A program made the translations under genes and the position numbers. Under the pieces are notes generated by a model. The model did no database searches and was not told the DNA's origin. It was given only the letters and a program-made list of their open reading frames with translations. This document shows, piece after piece, positions 17,743 through 26,880 of a stretch of DNA of 64,000 bases; the first letter of the stretch is position 1; each line of letters begins with the position of its first letter. The DNA lies in NCBI GenBank assembly GCA_947443645.1, contig CANEXF010000008.1:1-64000 (forward strand). Direction: 5' to 3'. The stretch is from Comamonadaceae bacterium (GTDB taxonomy: Bacteria > Pseudomonadota > Gammaproteobacteria > Burkholderiales > Burkholderiaceae_C).

Positions 17743-18687
17743 CTACACCAGACCAATCAGATCGGACGCGTTGCTGGACACCATTTTTCTGACATCTGCT
17801 TCGCTATATCCCAGATCCAGACAGGTTTCTATGACGTTTCTGAAGCCATCGACCAGCCGCGGATTGCCAATCTGTCCCAGATCGGAGCCGAGAATCGTCT
17901 TGTCCACAGTGCCCGCGGTGATCATGGCCTGCAATTCGACCGGATCATAAAACTTGAACTTGGAGCCTGGGACGAACATGCACATCGAGTGCTCAACGTA
18001 GACCCCCATGCGGATCAACTGGCCAATATCTGCCAGTGAAGCGTCAATCACATAGGTGGGATGGTTGCAGAGTAGTCGGGTCACGCCACGACGCTTCGCC
18101 TCTTCAAACAGAGGCCAAATTTCACTGATGTGCAGGTGCCCTGAAGACAGAACAATGTCACCTTCTGCGATCAGGTCCAGAATCGGCAGCACCTCGGGTA
18201 ACAGCTTTCCCTTTCCATCGGTGACCGTCAGAGGGGTCGGTTCAATCATGACCTTCTTGGTCTGGGGGAATTTGTCCTTGAAGTGTTCGTCCTGCTTGTG
18301 GTGATCAAGGTGGTTCTTTGCCGAAAACGTTGGCATCCAGACCAGCTTGGCACCCAGTTTGATGCCATGCTCCACGGCATACAGATTGAGTCCGCCTGTA
18401 GTGTTGTTCAGCGGGACGCCCGAAAGCAGCGTCACTTTGAGGTGGGAGAACTGTTTGTTGAGCAGCTCAGTCACGGGGGTTGCTGAATAGTAGTGATCCT
18501 TGATCAGCAGTGCGCGCATGCCGACAGAAGATGCTTCCTGCATGGCGTCGTAGTGATCAAAGTAGCGGGGCATGACGGACGGGCCGCTGTGGCAATGCAG
18601 GTCAACAGCGCCTTCCAGCAGGCGAGCGGGCAGACCAGGATCAGTGCTGCGCCACGTGCTTGGGGTGGATGAAGCTACGGTGGTCAT
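17743..18687 (-). CDS. metal-dependent-hydrolase-like protein (probable DUF6282 type)
   Basis: A 314-aa protein with an N-terminal VDLHCHSGPS metal-ligand motif (His31, His33), internal histidine clusters (KNHLDHHKQDEH near residue 125 and SSGHLHISEI near residue 183) and a late GSDLGQIGNP segment. This order resembles amidohydrolase/PHP-type TIM barrels. It matches the kind of protein listed as DUF6282 from memory, with no assigned reaction. It is 2 bases downstream of the cupin gene and part of the Bug-aldolase-cupin operon. GGAG precedes the ATG. A ring-opening or lactone/amide hydrolase role is only a guess. Confidence 0.75.
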   Translation of the reverse strand: MTTVASSTPSTWRSTDPGLPARLLEGAVDLHCHSGPSVMPRYFDHYDAMQEASSVGMRALLIKDHYYSATPVTELLNKQFSHLKVTLLSGVPLNNTTGGLNLYAVEHGIKLGAKLVWMPTFSAKNHLDHHKQDEHFKDKFPQTKKVMIEPTPLTVTDGKGKLLPEVLPILDLIAEGDIVLSSGHLHISEIWPLFEEAKRRGVTRLLCNHPTYVIDASLADIGQLIRMGVYVEHSMCMFVPGSKFKFYDPVELQAMITAGTVDKTILGSDLGQIGNPRLVDGFRNVIETCLDLGYSEADVRKMVSSNASDLIGLV

Positions 18688-18689
18688 AT

Positions 18690-19073
18690 TTATTTCTCCT
18701 CGGATTTTTTGGGAAACTCTGCCGCCTGGTATTCCACCAGGTGTTTGTAGTCGTCCCGGATGGGGGCGAACACGTCGAGGTTAAGTGCGACCTCGTCGCC
18801 CAGTGGCTCGACATAGTGCATGGTGTGCGGGGGAACGCGGACCATACAGCCAGGCGTCATTTCGAACACCTGATCGCCAACGTGGTAGTTCATGCGCCCC
18901 TGAACGCAGATGGCTATCTGCTCAAAGTCATGCTGATGCGGACGGACCTGAATTTTTGGTTCTATCCAGTTCATCACCATGATCACGTCTTCGCCGCGAA
19001 ATCCACAGCGCTCAATGCCCTCGCGAACAAATTCACGGGGCAACTTGTTCCAGTCAAACATCTGGGTCATCAT
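18690..19073 (-). CDS. small cupin-domain protein
   Basis: A 127-aa single-domain cupin. Motif 1 is RPHQHDFEQIAICVQGRMNY (His-x-His, then Glu) and motif 2 is PGCMVRVPPHTMHYVEP, so a complete metal site of His/His/Glu/His is visible. It could be a dioxygenase, a decarboxylase or a binding protein. Two ATGs are adjacent (19073 and 19070), preceded by GAGGAAAG. It sits between the aldolase gene and the hydrolase-like gene with very short gaps, so is co-transcribed. Confidence 0.88.
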   Translation of the reverse strand: MMTQMFDWNKLPREFVREGIERCGFRGEDVIMVMNWIEPKIQVRPHQHDFEQIAICVQGRMNYHVGDQVFEMTPGCMVRVPPHTMHYVEPLGDEVALNLDVFAPIRDDYKHLVEYQAAEFPKKSEEK

Positions 19074-19107
19074 GCTTTCCTCTTCAAAATAATATGAATT
19101 TCGGCGC

Positions 19108-19869
19108 TCAGTCCAATTGGAATTTTTGGGCTATGGCGTTGGCCTGCGTGCGCAACAAGGCTTGGTCGGAGCCAATGACAAACAAACTGACGCCCAATTG
19201 GCGCCAATGTTCGAGTTCGCTCGTATCGACCAGGAATATGCCTACTGGCTTGTTGGCTGCTGCACAGGCTTTGCAGACGCGAACGCAAGCCTCGTAAACA
19301 TCCGGGTGCGCTGCGTCAAACGTGCCGTAGGACACTGCCAGGTCGGCGCGTCCGATCAGAAAAGCGTCGACGTCTTCCAGCGCCGCCAATGTTGCTATGG
19401 CGTCAACACCTTCCCGGTCCTCGATCTGGAAAACAACGGCGATGTCCCGGTCCGCCGCCTCCACCATTGGCCGCATGGGCTCGGTGCCGTAATTTCCCGC
19501 TCTCGATGAGTTGGAAAAGCCCCGGCTTCCTCCGCGGTAGCGTGTGCCTGACAACACTTCGCGAATGCCTGCAACTGTTTTCGCATGCGGCACCAGCAGA
19601 CCTGTTGCCCCCATGTCGAGCACTTTAAGTATCGTGGCCGCTTGTGCGTCGGCGATTCTGACCAGCGCGGGCATTTGGGTCGCCCTGGCGGCGAGCAGGC
19701 AGGTATCCAGAGCGCTTTGGCTGAAGGGCGCGTGTTCCGCGTCAATGACGACGAAATCCAGCCCTGTCGTCCCAAGGACTTCTACCGTCTGATGGCTGGC
19801 GGTCTTGACAAACGTGCCTGCCAGTTGCTGGCGTTCACGCAAGCGCTGCCTGAAGCTGGTCTTAGTCAA
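19108..19869 (-). CDS. HpcH/HpaI-family aldolase
   Basis: A 253-aa class II pyruvate-type aldolase. It has LDFVVIDAEHAPFSQSALD (catalytic region), GATGLLVPHAKTVAGI, the RGGSRGFSNSSRAGNYG loop near residue 125, the metal ligands in FQIEDREGVDAI and FLIGRADLAVSYG. Family members split 2-keto-3-deoxy or 4-hydroxy-2-keto acids into pyruvate and an aldehyde. The start is a TTG at 19869 that overlaps the stop of the Bug gene by 8 bases; a later TTG at 19842 is possible. The overlap suggests coupled translation. Confidence 0.92.
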   Translation of the reverse strand: MTKTSFRQRLRERQQLAGTFVKTASHQTVEVLGTTGLDFVVIDAEHAPFSQSALDTCLLAARATQMPALVRIADAQAATILKVLDMGATGLLVPHAKTVAGIREVLSGTRYRGGSRGFSNSSRAGNYGTEPMRPMVEAADRDIAVVFQIEDREGVDAIATLAALEDVDAFLIGRADLAVSYGTFDAAHPDVYEACVRVCKACAAANKPVGIFLVDTSELEHWRQLGVSLFVIGSDQALLRTQANAIAQKFQLD

Positions 19870-20848
19870 GTTTGATTCCCAGAGCCTTGATCCGTTTGCC
19901 GGATACCGCTTTGTCCTGCTTCAGGAAGGCTTCGAACTGTTGTGCGCTATCGCCAATTGGCTCGTAGCCGTAAGGTTCGACGAAACGGTCCAGGAAGTCT
20001 TTGCTTTTGAGCACCTTCTGGACGTCAGCCGTAATTTTGCTGACGACTGCCGAGGAGGTTCCCGCAGGTGCGGCCAATGCCAGGTAGAGGTTGGCGACCA
20101 CGTTGGGATAGCCTGATTCGGCAAAAGTCGGAACATCAGGCAGGGCTTTTGCACGCTTTGTTCCGGCAATTGCCAGTACCTTGACTTTGCCGCTTTGCAG
20201 GTGGGGCATGGCTGCAGTTGCGCCAGCAATCATGGCGTCGATGTTGCCGCCCAGCATGTCTTGTATCGCCGGCGCAATCCCTTTGTAAGGCACGTGAATC
20301 ATCTCAAACCCGGCTTCCTGCTTGAGGCTTTCCATGGCCTGGTGCGTTGTTCCACCGCTGCCGGCCGAGCCGTAGCTGTGCTTGGCGCCTTCTTTTTTCA
20401 TAAGGGCTACAAAGTCTTTAAGTGTTGGTGTTTTCAGCTCGCCATTGGTGATCAGCACCATGTTGAAGTGAACAGCGCGTGTGATGGGCGCCAGGTCCTT
20501 GTCCGCGTCGTAAGGCATTTTTGAATAGAGAAAGGCGTTGTGCGTGAAGGCTGCGTCAGAGCCCAGCAGCAGCGTGTAGCCGTCGGCTGGAGATTTCGCG
20601 ACGAACGAGGCCGCAATGATCTCGTTCGCGCCGGGACGGTTGTCAACAACAACCTGTTGTCCCCACATCGCGCCCAGTGCCTCGCTCAAACCGCGGGCAA
20701 AGTTGTCCACGGGGGCGCCGGCTGGATAAGGCACGACGAGCTTGACGGGCTTGCTGGGGAATGTTTGTGCGCTGGCTGGCGCTGCGATGCTGGCCATCGC
20801 CAGCAAACACAGAGAAAAGAGGTATTTTTTTGCAAGTTGATTGATCAT
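19862..20848 (-). CDS. Bug-family periplasmic solute receptor 3
   Basis: A 328-aa protein with a clear signal peptide (cleavage after ASAQ, near residue 28) and Bug motifs: FPSKPVKLVVPYPAGAPVDNFAR, VVVDNRPGAN, SPADGYTLLLG and MIHVPYKGIAPAIQDMLGG. It is the first gene of the minus-strand operon ending with IclR. GGAGA lies upstream of the ATG. Its neighbour is a pyruvate-releasing aldolase, so the bound compound is plausibly a sugar acid, a hydroxy acid or a ring-cleavage-type acid. Confidence 0.93.
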   Translation of the reverse strand: MINQLAKKYLFSLCLLAMASIAAPASAQTFPSKPVKLVVPYPAGAPVDNFARGLSEALGAMWGQQVVVDNRPGANEIIAASFVAKSPADGYTLLLGSDAAFTHNAFLYSKMPYDADKDLAPITRAVHFNMVLITNGELKTPTLKDFVALMKKEGAKHSYGSAGSGGTTHQAMESLKQEAGFEMIHVPYKGIAPAIQDMLGGNIDAMIAGATAAMPHLQSGKVKVLAIAGTKRAKALPDVPTFAESGYPNVVANLYLALAAPAGTSSAVVSKITADVQKVLKSKDFLDRFVEPYGYEPIGDSAQQFEAFLKQDKAVSGKRIKALGIKLD

Positions 20849-20881
20849 GAAATGTCTCCGCAGTTGAGCTGAATGCAGTCA

Positions 20882-20901
20882 GTACAACGTCAAAGTTGTA
20901 C
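20882..20901. promoter_or_regulatory. inverted repeat, candidate operator of the Bug3 operon
   Basis: GTACAAC (20882-20888), six bases, then GTTGTAC (20895-20901): a perfect 7-bp dyad. It lies between the predicted promoter and the start codon of the Bug gene, directly after the predicted transcription start, as expected for a repressor site. The nearest candidate protein is the IclR product at 16802-17638. Confidence 0.55.
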
Positions 20902-20914
20902 CTCCTTGTGGAAC

Positions 20915-20944
20915 ACTGTATCACCCAGGGGAACGAAATGGCAA
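20915..20944 (-). promoter_or_regulatory. possible promoter of the Bug3 operon
   Basis: On the minus strand TTGCCA (20944-20939) is followed after 18 bases by TACAGT (20920-20915). This is a moderate sigma70 match, supported mainly by its position and the inverted repeat just downstream. Confidence 0.4.
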
Positions 20945-21089
20945 GTAGTTGTTTTCCCTAGTCATCGCTGGCAGCCGTGGTTTTGTCGTTTTTCTCGCCC
21001 GGTCGCAACGCCTTTCAAAGTCGCAGTTGACGTATGTGTGGCAGGATACGGGCAGATTTTTTGTAACCAACAACAAGGAAAAAAGTGCC

Positions 21090-22085
21090 ATGACAAGCCA
21101 GACCTGCAAAGCCGCGCGTATCGACCAAAACGGCGGCCCCGAAGAAATCAAGCTGGTCGACGTGACCGTGGGCGATCCCGGCCCAGGCGAGATCCGCATT
21201 CGCCATAAAGCGGTTGGTCTGAATTACATTGATGTCTATCAGCGCCAGGGCCAATACGCGCTGCCCATGCCACTGCAACTGGGCATGGAGGCTTCCGGTG
21301 TGATCGAGGCGGTCGGTGAAGGCGTGAGCCACCTCAAGGTGGGTGACCGCGCGGCTTATGCCAGCCAGCCACCGGGCAGCTATTGCGAGCTGCGCGTGAT
21401 GCCGGCCAAGTGCGTCTGCAAGCTGCCCGACGAGATTTCCTTTGAAACCGGCGCCGCCATGATGCTCAAAGGTCTGACTGTTCAGTACCTGCTGCGCCGC
21501 ACCCAGCCCCAGGGCGGCCTCAAGGCAGGCGACCATGTGCTGTTTCACGCAGCGGCTGGTGGCGTTGGCCTGATTGCCTGCCAGTGGGCCAAGGCCATGG
21601 GCTTGCAGCTGATCGGAACGGCTGGCTCGGACGAGAAGTGCGCGCTGGCAGCGGCCAATGGTGCGGCTTTTGTCATCAACTATGCCAAGGAAGATTTTGT
21701 CGCGCGCGTCAAGGAGATCACGGGCGGCAAGGGCGTGAAGGTGGTTTACGACTCGGTCGGCAAGGACACCTTTGCCAAGTCACTAGATTGCCTGCGTCCC
21801 TTCGGCCTGCTGGCCAATTTCGGCGGTGCTTCAGGCAAGGTCCCGCCGCTTGACATCGGCGTGCTGGCAGCCAAAGGCTCCCTGTATGTGACGCGCCCGA
21901 CCATCTTCAGTCATCTCGCCACACGCGAGAGCACCCAGGAAATGGCCGACGACCTGTTCGCCATGGTCATCAGCGGCAAGGTGAAGATTCATATTGACCA
22001 GCGCTTTGCACTGGCCGATGTGGCCGAGGCGCACCGCGCGCTGGAAGCCCGCAAGACCACCGGCTGCACCATACTCACGCTGTAA
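21090..22085 (+). CDS. NADPH:quinone oxidoreductase (zeta-crystallin-like MDR)
   Basis: A 331-aa zinc-free medium-chain dehydrogenase. It has LNYIDVYQRQGQY (quinone-reductase signature start), GMEASGVIEAVGEGV, HAAAGGVGLIACQWAKAMG (nucleotide-binding AAxGGVG) and a C-terminal TGCTILTL. No Zn-binding Cys cluster is seen, as expected for QOR proteins. It reduces quinones or enones with NADPH in the cytoplasm. The ATG at 21090 follows AAGGAAAAAA. It is transcribed divergently from the Bug3 operon and ends convergently with lspA. Confidence 0.93.
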   Translation: MTSQTCKAARIDQNGGPEEIKLVDVTVGDPGPGEIRIRHKAVGLNYIDVYQRQGQYALPMPLQLGMEASGVIEAVGEGVSHLKVGDRAAYASQPPGSYCELRVMPAKCVCKLPDEISFETGAAMMLKGLTVQYLLRRTQPQGGLKAGDHVLFHAAAGGVGLIACQWAKAMGLQLIGTAGSDEKCALAAANGAAFVINYAKEDFVARVKEITGGKGVKVVYDSVGKDTFAKSLDCLRPFGLLANFGGASGKVPPLDIGVLAAKGSLYVTRPTIFSHLATRESTQEMADDLFAMVISGKVKIHIDQRFALADVAEAHRALEARKTTGCTILTL

Positions 22086-22092
22086 ATTGAGT

Positions 22093-22115
22093 CGACCTGC
22101 CTTGGCGGCAGGTCG
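22093..22115. terminator. hairpin between convergent genes
   Basis: CGACCTGCC, 5-base loop, GGCAGGTCG: a perfect 9-bp stem directly after the quinone oxidoreductase stop and before the lspA stop on the other strand. No T-run follows, so termination strength is uncertain. Confidence 0.4.
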
Positions 22116-22136
22116 CTGGCTCGGCCAGAAACAAGC

Positions 22137-22637
22137 CTACTTTGCATTTCTGACCCTGAGCAGCTCATCGAGGATCAAACCGATGGCGCCTATCGTGATG
22201 GCGCTGTCGGCGACGTTGAACGCCGGAAAGTGCCAGCCGGCATAGTGAAAATCCAGAAAATCGATCACATAGCCATGCAGGCTGCGGTCAATCACGTTGC
22301 CGAGCGCGCCGGCCAAAACGCAGCTGAGCGCGAACGCGAACAGTTTTTGCCCCGCATGTGACTTGAGCATCCAGACAATAAACAGTGCGGCAAGCACACC
22401 AATGCCGGTGAAGAACCAGCGCTGCCAGCCCGATGCGGAGGCCAGAAATGAAAATGCCGCGCCCAGGTTGTGAACCCGAACGACATTGAAAAAGCTGCTC
22501 ACATAGGTGCTGTCACCGAGCTGGTAGTAGCCCAGTATCAGGACCTTGGTGAACTGGTCCGCAATCAGCAGCAGCAGCGCCAGGCCCAGCCAGGGCAACA
22601 TGGCGCCGGCGCCGCTGGAGAAGGTTTTTTTAGCCAT
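22137..22637 (-). CDS. lspA: lipoprotein signal peptidase (signal peptidase II)
   Basis: A 166-aa inner-membrane aspartic protease with four membrane segments. The two catalytic Asp residues lie in GNVIDR and FNVADSAI, both in their normal sequence blocks, and [13 protein letters not shown] is the conserved periplasmic segment. It cleaves prolipoprotein signal peptides in front of the lipidated Cys. It follows ileS by 14 bases in the classical ileS-lspA order, and ribF lies just upstream, as in many proteobacteria. Confidence 0.97.
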   Translation of the reverse strand: MAKKTFSSGAGAMLPWLGLALLLLIADQFTKVLILGYYQLGDSTYVSSFFNVVRVHNLGAAFSFLASASGWQRWFFTGIGVLAALFIVWMLKSHAGQKLFAFALSCVLAGALGNVIDRSLHGYVIDFLDFHYAGWHFPAFNVADSAITIGAIGLILDELLRVRNAK

Positions 22638-22651
22638 GGAAAGTCCTGTGC

Positions 22652-25507
22652 TCAGGCAAAGTGACGCGCTTCACCCGCACCATAGAGGTTGCTGGTGCAG
22701 CGCCCGCATATGGTGGGATGGGCGGCGTCGTGTCCAACGTCTTCGCGGTAATGCCAGCAGCGCTCGCATTTTGCATGCGAACTGGCTGTAACGACCGTCC
22801 GAAGAGCGTCACCTGCTTCTAAAGTAATAGCAGAGGTGATAAAAATGAACTTCAGGTCCTGGCCCAGGCTGTTGAGCAAGGCGTAGTCTTCTGCCGAGAC
22901 CTCAAGGCTCACTTCGGCCTGCAGCGACGAGCCCACCTTGCCGTCGGCGCGCAGGGCTTCGATGTCCTTGTTGACGGCATCACGCAGCTCGCGGATACGT
23001 GACCATTTTGCGAGCAGCGCGTCGTCCTGCGGCTTGAAGTCAACATAGGTTTCCAGGAAGATGGATTCGGACTGACCGATCACCTGCCAAGCCTCTTCGG
23101 CCGTGAAACTCAAAAACGGCGCCATCCAGCGCAGCATGGCTTGCGTGATGGCGTGCAGCGCGGTCTGCGCGCTGCGCCGGGACAGCGACTTGGCGCCTGT
23201 CGTGTAAAGCCGGTCTTTCAGGATGTCGAGGTAGAACGAGCCCAGGTCTTCACTGCAATAAATCTGCAGCTTTGACACGACCGGCTGGAATTCATAGACC
23301 TCGTAGTGCGCCAGGATGTCGGCCTGCAGCTGGGCCGCGCGGCTCAAGGCGAAGCGGTCAATTTCCAGCATCTGCTCGAACGGCACGGCGTCCTGCACCG
23401 GATCAAAGTCGCTCACATTGGCCATCAGAAAGCGCAGCGTGTTGCGAATGCGCCGGTAGGCGTCAACCACCCGCGCCAGAATCTTGTCATCAATCGCGAG
23501 GTCGCCCGAATAGTCGGTGGATGCGCACCACAGCCTGATGATCTCTGCGCCCAGCTTGTCTGAGACCTCTTGCGGCGCCACCACATTGCCTTCGCTCTTG
23601 CTCATCTTGCGGCCCTTGCCGTCGACCGTGAAGCCGTGCGTCAACAAGCCTTTGTAGGGCGCGCGGTCATACATGGCACACGATGTGAGCAGCGAGGAGT
23701 GGAACCAGCCGCGGTGCTGGTCGTGGCCTTCCAGGTAAAGGTCGGCCGGCCAGGCCGACTGCGCCGCATGGCTGTGCTTGAGCACGTGGTCGTGCGTGGT
23801 GCCCGAGTCAAACCAGACGTCCAGAATGTCTGTGCATTTGATGTAGTCGGGGGCGTCCGCGCCCAGGATGGATTCGGTCGTCACCTTGCTCCAGGCTTCG
23901 ACGCCGCCGGCTTCGACCATGCTGGCGGCCTGGTCCATGATCTCCATGGTGCGCGGGTGCAGCTCGCCGGTCGCGGTGTGAATGAAAAACGGCAGTGGCA
24001 CGCCCCAATTGCGCTGGCGGCTGATGCACCAGTCAGGGCGTCCGGCAATCATGCCCTTCAGACGCGTCTTGCCATTCTCGGGATAAAAACGGGTGGTTTC
24101 TATTGCATCCAGAGCCAGCTGGCGCAGCGTTTTGGCTGCCTTGTCTTTGCTGAACACGCCGGTGCTTGCGGCTGTTTCCTCATCCATGCGGATAAACCAC
24201 TGGGCCGCCGCGCGATAAATCACCGGGGTTTTGTGGCGCCAGCAATGCGGGTAGCTGTGGCTGATGTTCTCGGTGGCAAACAGGCGCTTGTGCTCGCGCA
24301 AGGTTTCAATCACCAGAGGCGCAGCCTTCCAGATGTTGAGGCCGCCAAACAGCGGCAGTTCATCGACATAGCGGCCGTTGCCTTGCACCGGGTTCAGGAT
24401 GTCGTCAAACGCCATGCCGTGGGCGACGCAGCTGTTGAAATCCTCCACGCCATAGGCGGGCGCCGAGTGCACGATGCCGGTTCCGTCATCGGCTGTGGCG
24501 TAGTCGGCCAGGTAGACCGGGCTCAAGCGCTGGTAGCCGTACTGGCCCTGATCGTTTGCCACGTCATACAGCGGGTGCATGAAGTTCAGCATGGCCAGGT
24601 TTTTGCCTGCGGTGGTCGCCAGTACCGTGCCGCTGAGTTGGTAGCGCTCCAGGCACTTGTCGACCAAAGACGCGGCCAGCAGCAGCACGCCGCGCTCGGT
24701 GTCCACCAGCGCGTAGTCCAGCTCGGGGTTCAGATTCAGCGCCTGGTTGGCGGGAATGGTCCACGCAGTGGTGGTCCAGATCACGGCAAAAGCCTCTTTG
24801 GCCAGCGACTTCAAGCCGAAGGCGGCGGCGAGTTTGTCGGGTTCGGCGCTTTTGAAGCCCACGTCCAGTGTCTGGGACTTTTTGTCAGCGTATTCGATCT
24901 CGAACTCGGCCAGTGATGAGCCGCAGTCAAAGCACCAGTAAACCGGTTTCAGGCCGCGGTAAACAAAGCCGCGCTCCATGATGCGTTTGAGCGCGCGGAT
25001 TTCATTGGCCTCGTTGGCGAAGTCCATGGTCCGGTAGGGATTGTCCCATTCTCCAAGCACGCCCAGGCGCTTGAAGTCGGCCATCTGGCCGGCGATCTGC
25101 TCGGTCGCGAAGGCGCGGCTCTTGGCTTGCACCTCGTCGCGCGACAGGCTGCGTCCGTGCAGTTTTTCAATCGCGTTTTCAATCGGCAGACCGTGGCAGT
25201 CCCAGCCTGGCACGTACACCGCGTCCAGCCCTTTGAGCTGGCGCGCCTTGACGATCATGTCCTTGAGAATCTTGTTGACCGCGTGGCCGATGTGAATCTT
25301 GCCATTGGCGTAGGGCGGGCCATCGTGCAGCACAAACTTGGGCGCGCCACTTCTGGCGTCGCGCAGCTTCTTGTAAATGCCTTTTTCTTCCCATTCCCTG
25401 GTCCAGCCAGCCTCGCGCTTGGGCAGGTCGCCGCGCATGGGAAAGGGTGTATCGGGCAGGTTCAGGGTGCTGCGGTAATCAGTTTTTTCGGCTTTGTTGT
25501 CGGACAT
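22652..25507 (-). CDS. ileS: isoleucyl-tRNA synthetase
   Basis: A 951-aa class I synthetase. The HIGH motif appears as [21 protein letters not shown] as [12 protein letters not shown], the editing domain contains the [16 protein letters not shown] block, and the C-terminal zinc site has CERCWHY and ICGRCTSNL. It charges tRNA-Ile in the cytoplasm. Residues about 890-910, just before the zinc site, match a degenerate copy of repeat family A. The operon order on the minus strand is ribF, ileS, lspA. Confidence 0.98.
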   Translation of the reverse strand: MSDNKAEKTDYRSTLNLPDTPFPMRGDLPKREAGWTREWEEKGIYKKLRDARSGAPKFVLHDGPPYANGKIHIGHAVNKILKDMIVKARQLKGLDAVYVPGWDCHGLPIENAIEKLHGRSLSRDEVQAKSRAFATEQIAGQMADFKRLGVLGEWDNPYRTMDFANEANEIRALKRIMERGFVYRGLKPVYWCFDCGSSLAEFEIEYADKKSQTLDVGFKSAEPDKLAAAFGLKSLAKEAFAVIWTTTAWTIPANQALNLNPELDYALVDTERGVLLLAASLVDKCLERYQLSGTVLATTAGKNLAMLNFMHPLYDVANDQGQYGYQRLSPVYLADYATADDGTGIVHSAPAYGVEDFNSCVAHGMAFDDILNPVQGNGRYVDELPLFGGLNIWKAAPLVIETLREHKRLFATENISHSYPHCWRHKTPVIYRAAAQWFIRMDEETAASTGVFSKDKAAKTLRQLALDAIETTRFYPENGKTRLKGMIAGRPDWCISRQRNWGVPLPFFIHTATGELHPRTMEIMDQAASMVEAGGVEAWSKVTTESILGADAPDYIKCTDILDVWFDSGTTHDHVLKHSHAAQSAWPADLYLEGHDQHRGWFHSSLLTSCAMYDRAPYKGLLTHGFTVDGKGRKMSKSEGNVVAPQEVSDKLGAEIIRLWCASTDYSGDLAIDDKILARVVDAYRRIRNTLRFLMANVSDFDPVQDAVPFEQMLEIDRFALSRAAQLQADILAHYEVYEFQPVVSKLQIYCSEDLGSFYLDILKDRLYTTGAKSLSRRSAQTALHAITQAMLRWMAPFLSFTAEEAWQVIGQSESIFLETYVDFKPQDDALLAKWSRIRELRDAVNKDIEALRADGKVGSSLQAEVSLEVSAEDYALLNSLGQDLKFIFITSAITLEAGDALRTVVTASSHAKCERCWHYREDVGHDAAHPTICGRCTSNLYGAGEARHFA
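22779..22838 (-). repeat. dispersed repeat family A, copy 3 (degenerate)
   Basis: Read on the minus strand: GCTATTACTTTAGAAGC, then GTGACGC and CGTTACAGCC about 25 bases later, in the family order and spacing. It is in sense orientation inside ileS ([13 protein letters not shown]). Degenerate, so moderate confidence. Confidence 0.4.
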
Positions 25508-25526
25508 GGCTTGTGCGTCGTGGGGG

Positions 25527-25600
25527 CTTCGACAGGCTCAGCCCGAACGGGAAGTTGGGGTGTAAACAGGAATATGCCGGTCGCCCTGAGCCTGTCGAAG
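25527..25600. repeat. inverted pair of CTTCGACAGGCTCAG-type repeats
   Basis: CTTCGACAGGCTCAGCCCGA starts at 25527 and the complementary CCCTGAGCCTGTCGAAG ends at 25600, forming a large inverted repeat between ribF and ileS. This REP-like sequence is widely dispersed in proteobacterial genomes. The pair could fold in the ribF-ileS transcript and act as a partial terminator or stabiliser. Confidence 0.7.
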
Positions 25601-25624
25601 GGCTGCGACGGGTTGTGAGAGCGT

Positions 25625-26710
25625 TTAAATTCGGTCGCGCATGGTCTGGCCGCTGTTGCCCGCTTGCATGGCGTCAAAAAACGCGCGTGCATCGTCACAG
25701 TCCCTGGCAATGCCTGCTTTCAGGCTGTCCAGACCGTCATACTTCAACTCGTCGTGCAGTTTGTGTAGCAGTTCCACGCGAATGATTTTACCGTACGCCC
25801 CCTCAGGCCCCAGGCTGGCCGGCCACTCCAGGCAATAGGTCTCGAGCAGCACGCGTCCACCGTTCACGTCAGCGGGGTCTATTGACGGGCGTATGCCGAG
25901 ATTGGCAACACCGGGCAAGGGCTGCTCCGCCAGGCCATGGACCTGAACCGCAAAGATTCCACTGGCCGCGGGGTTCCAGTGCGAAAACCGCAGGTTGAGC
26001 GTGCGAAAGCCCAGATCACGGCCCAGCTTGCGGCCGTGCACGACATGGCCGGAGATGCTGTAGGGTCGGCCCAGCAGCTTGGCGACCCGGCTCATCTGGC
26101 CGGCGGCCAGGGCCTCACGCACGGCTGAGCTCGACACGCGTGTGCTTCGCACGCCGCCGGGTTGCGCCAAGGCGGGTACGCCCTCTTGGGGGGCGGCGAG
26201 GCCGGTCCGAGCTTTTGGGTCCGAAATTTCATAGCTGTTCATGCGGGCGACTTCAAAGCCCTGTCGCGCCCCACTGGCGACCAGCATGGCATAGTCGCCA
26301 GCGCGTTTGGCGCCAAAGCGGAAGTCGTCGCCCACCAGTACGTACTTGACGCCCAGTCCCGCGACCAGCACATCGTCAATAAAGCTCTGGGGTGACTGCG
26401 CGGACAGCCGCGCGTCAAACGGCAGCACCACGCACTGGTCAATGCCGCAGCGTTCCAGCTCGGTGAGTTTGTCGCGAAGTGTCGCAATACGTGCCGGCGC
26501 CAGTTCGGGCTTGCGTGTCAGGGCTGCGAAGTAGTCACGTGGATGCGGCTCAAAGCTCATCACACAGCTGGGCAGGCCGCGGTGTTGTGCCTCATTTTTC
26601 AGCAATGCCAACATGGCCTGATGGCCACGGTGGACGCCGTCGAAATTGCCAATGGTCAGCGCGCACTCGGTCGCAAGTCGGGGATGGTGGTAGCCGCGAA
26701 AAACTTTCAT
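25625..26710 (-). CDS. ribF: bifunctional riboflavin kinase/FAD synthetase
   Basis: A 361-aa protein. The N-terminal nucleotidyltransferase domain has TIGNFDGVHRGHQAML and the VGDDFRFGAKRAGD block; the C-terminal kinase domain starts near YSISGHVVHGRKLGRDLGF with the GVANLGIRPSI motif. It makes FMN and FAD from riboflavin. Between the two domains, just before the conserved SSSAVREAL, about 25 extra residues (KARTGLAAPQEGVPALAQPG and flanks) appear that are encoded by a GC-rich repeat. The ATG at 26710 gives the normal N terminus; the open frame upstream is not conserved-looking. Confidence 0.96.
   Translation of the reverse strand: MKVFRGYHHPRLATECALTIGNFDGVHRGHQAMLALLKNEAQHRGLPSCVMSFEPHPRDYFAALTRKPELAPARIATLRDKLTELERCGIDQCVVLPFDARLSAQSPQSFIDDVLVAGLGVKYVLVGDDFRFGAKRAGDYAMLVASGARQGFEVARMNSYEISDPKARTGLAAPQEGVPALAQPGGVRSTRVSSSAVREALAAGQMSRVAKLLGRPYSISGHVVHGRKLGRDLGFRTLNLRFSHWNPAASGIFAVQVHGLAEQPLPGVANLGIRPSIDPADVNGGRVLLETYCLEWPASLGPEGAYGKIIRVELLHKLHDELKYDGLDSLKAGIARDCDDARAFFDAMQAGNSGQTMRDRI
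26148..26226 (-). repeat. GC-rich dispersed repeat family B inside ribF
   Basis: On the minus strand this segment reads through CGCCGCCCCCCAAGAGGGCG and ends with CAACCCGGCGG. It resembles the GC-rich repeat in the livG-livF gap (46562-46640), which ends TTGGGGCGGCCCGGCG. It keeps the ribF frame open. Recognition is by eye and from memory of similar repeats in Comamonadaceae. Confidence 0.5.
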
Positions 26711-26880
26711 GGGCGCAATTATCGTTTTTATAGCGCAGCATCCAGCAACCAGCGCGCCTGTCGTCAAAGCACGCGTCTTTTGCGCGTAAAAGTCCGTTTG
26801 TCATCATTTCACTGTATATTGGTGATTAGTCAGTCGAACGCCTTGTTTCCAAACGTCATTTGCTGTGATGGAGGTCTGTT

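Noticed and set aside
23570-24916. 448-codon open frame antisense to ileS
   Set aside because: Shadow of the ileS reading frame; no motifs, unusual composition.
26701-26740. GCTATAAAAACGATAATTGC on the minus strand near the ribF start, similar to the arm of repeat family A
   Set aside because: Only the first third matches; more likely a promoter-like AT-rich patch.
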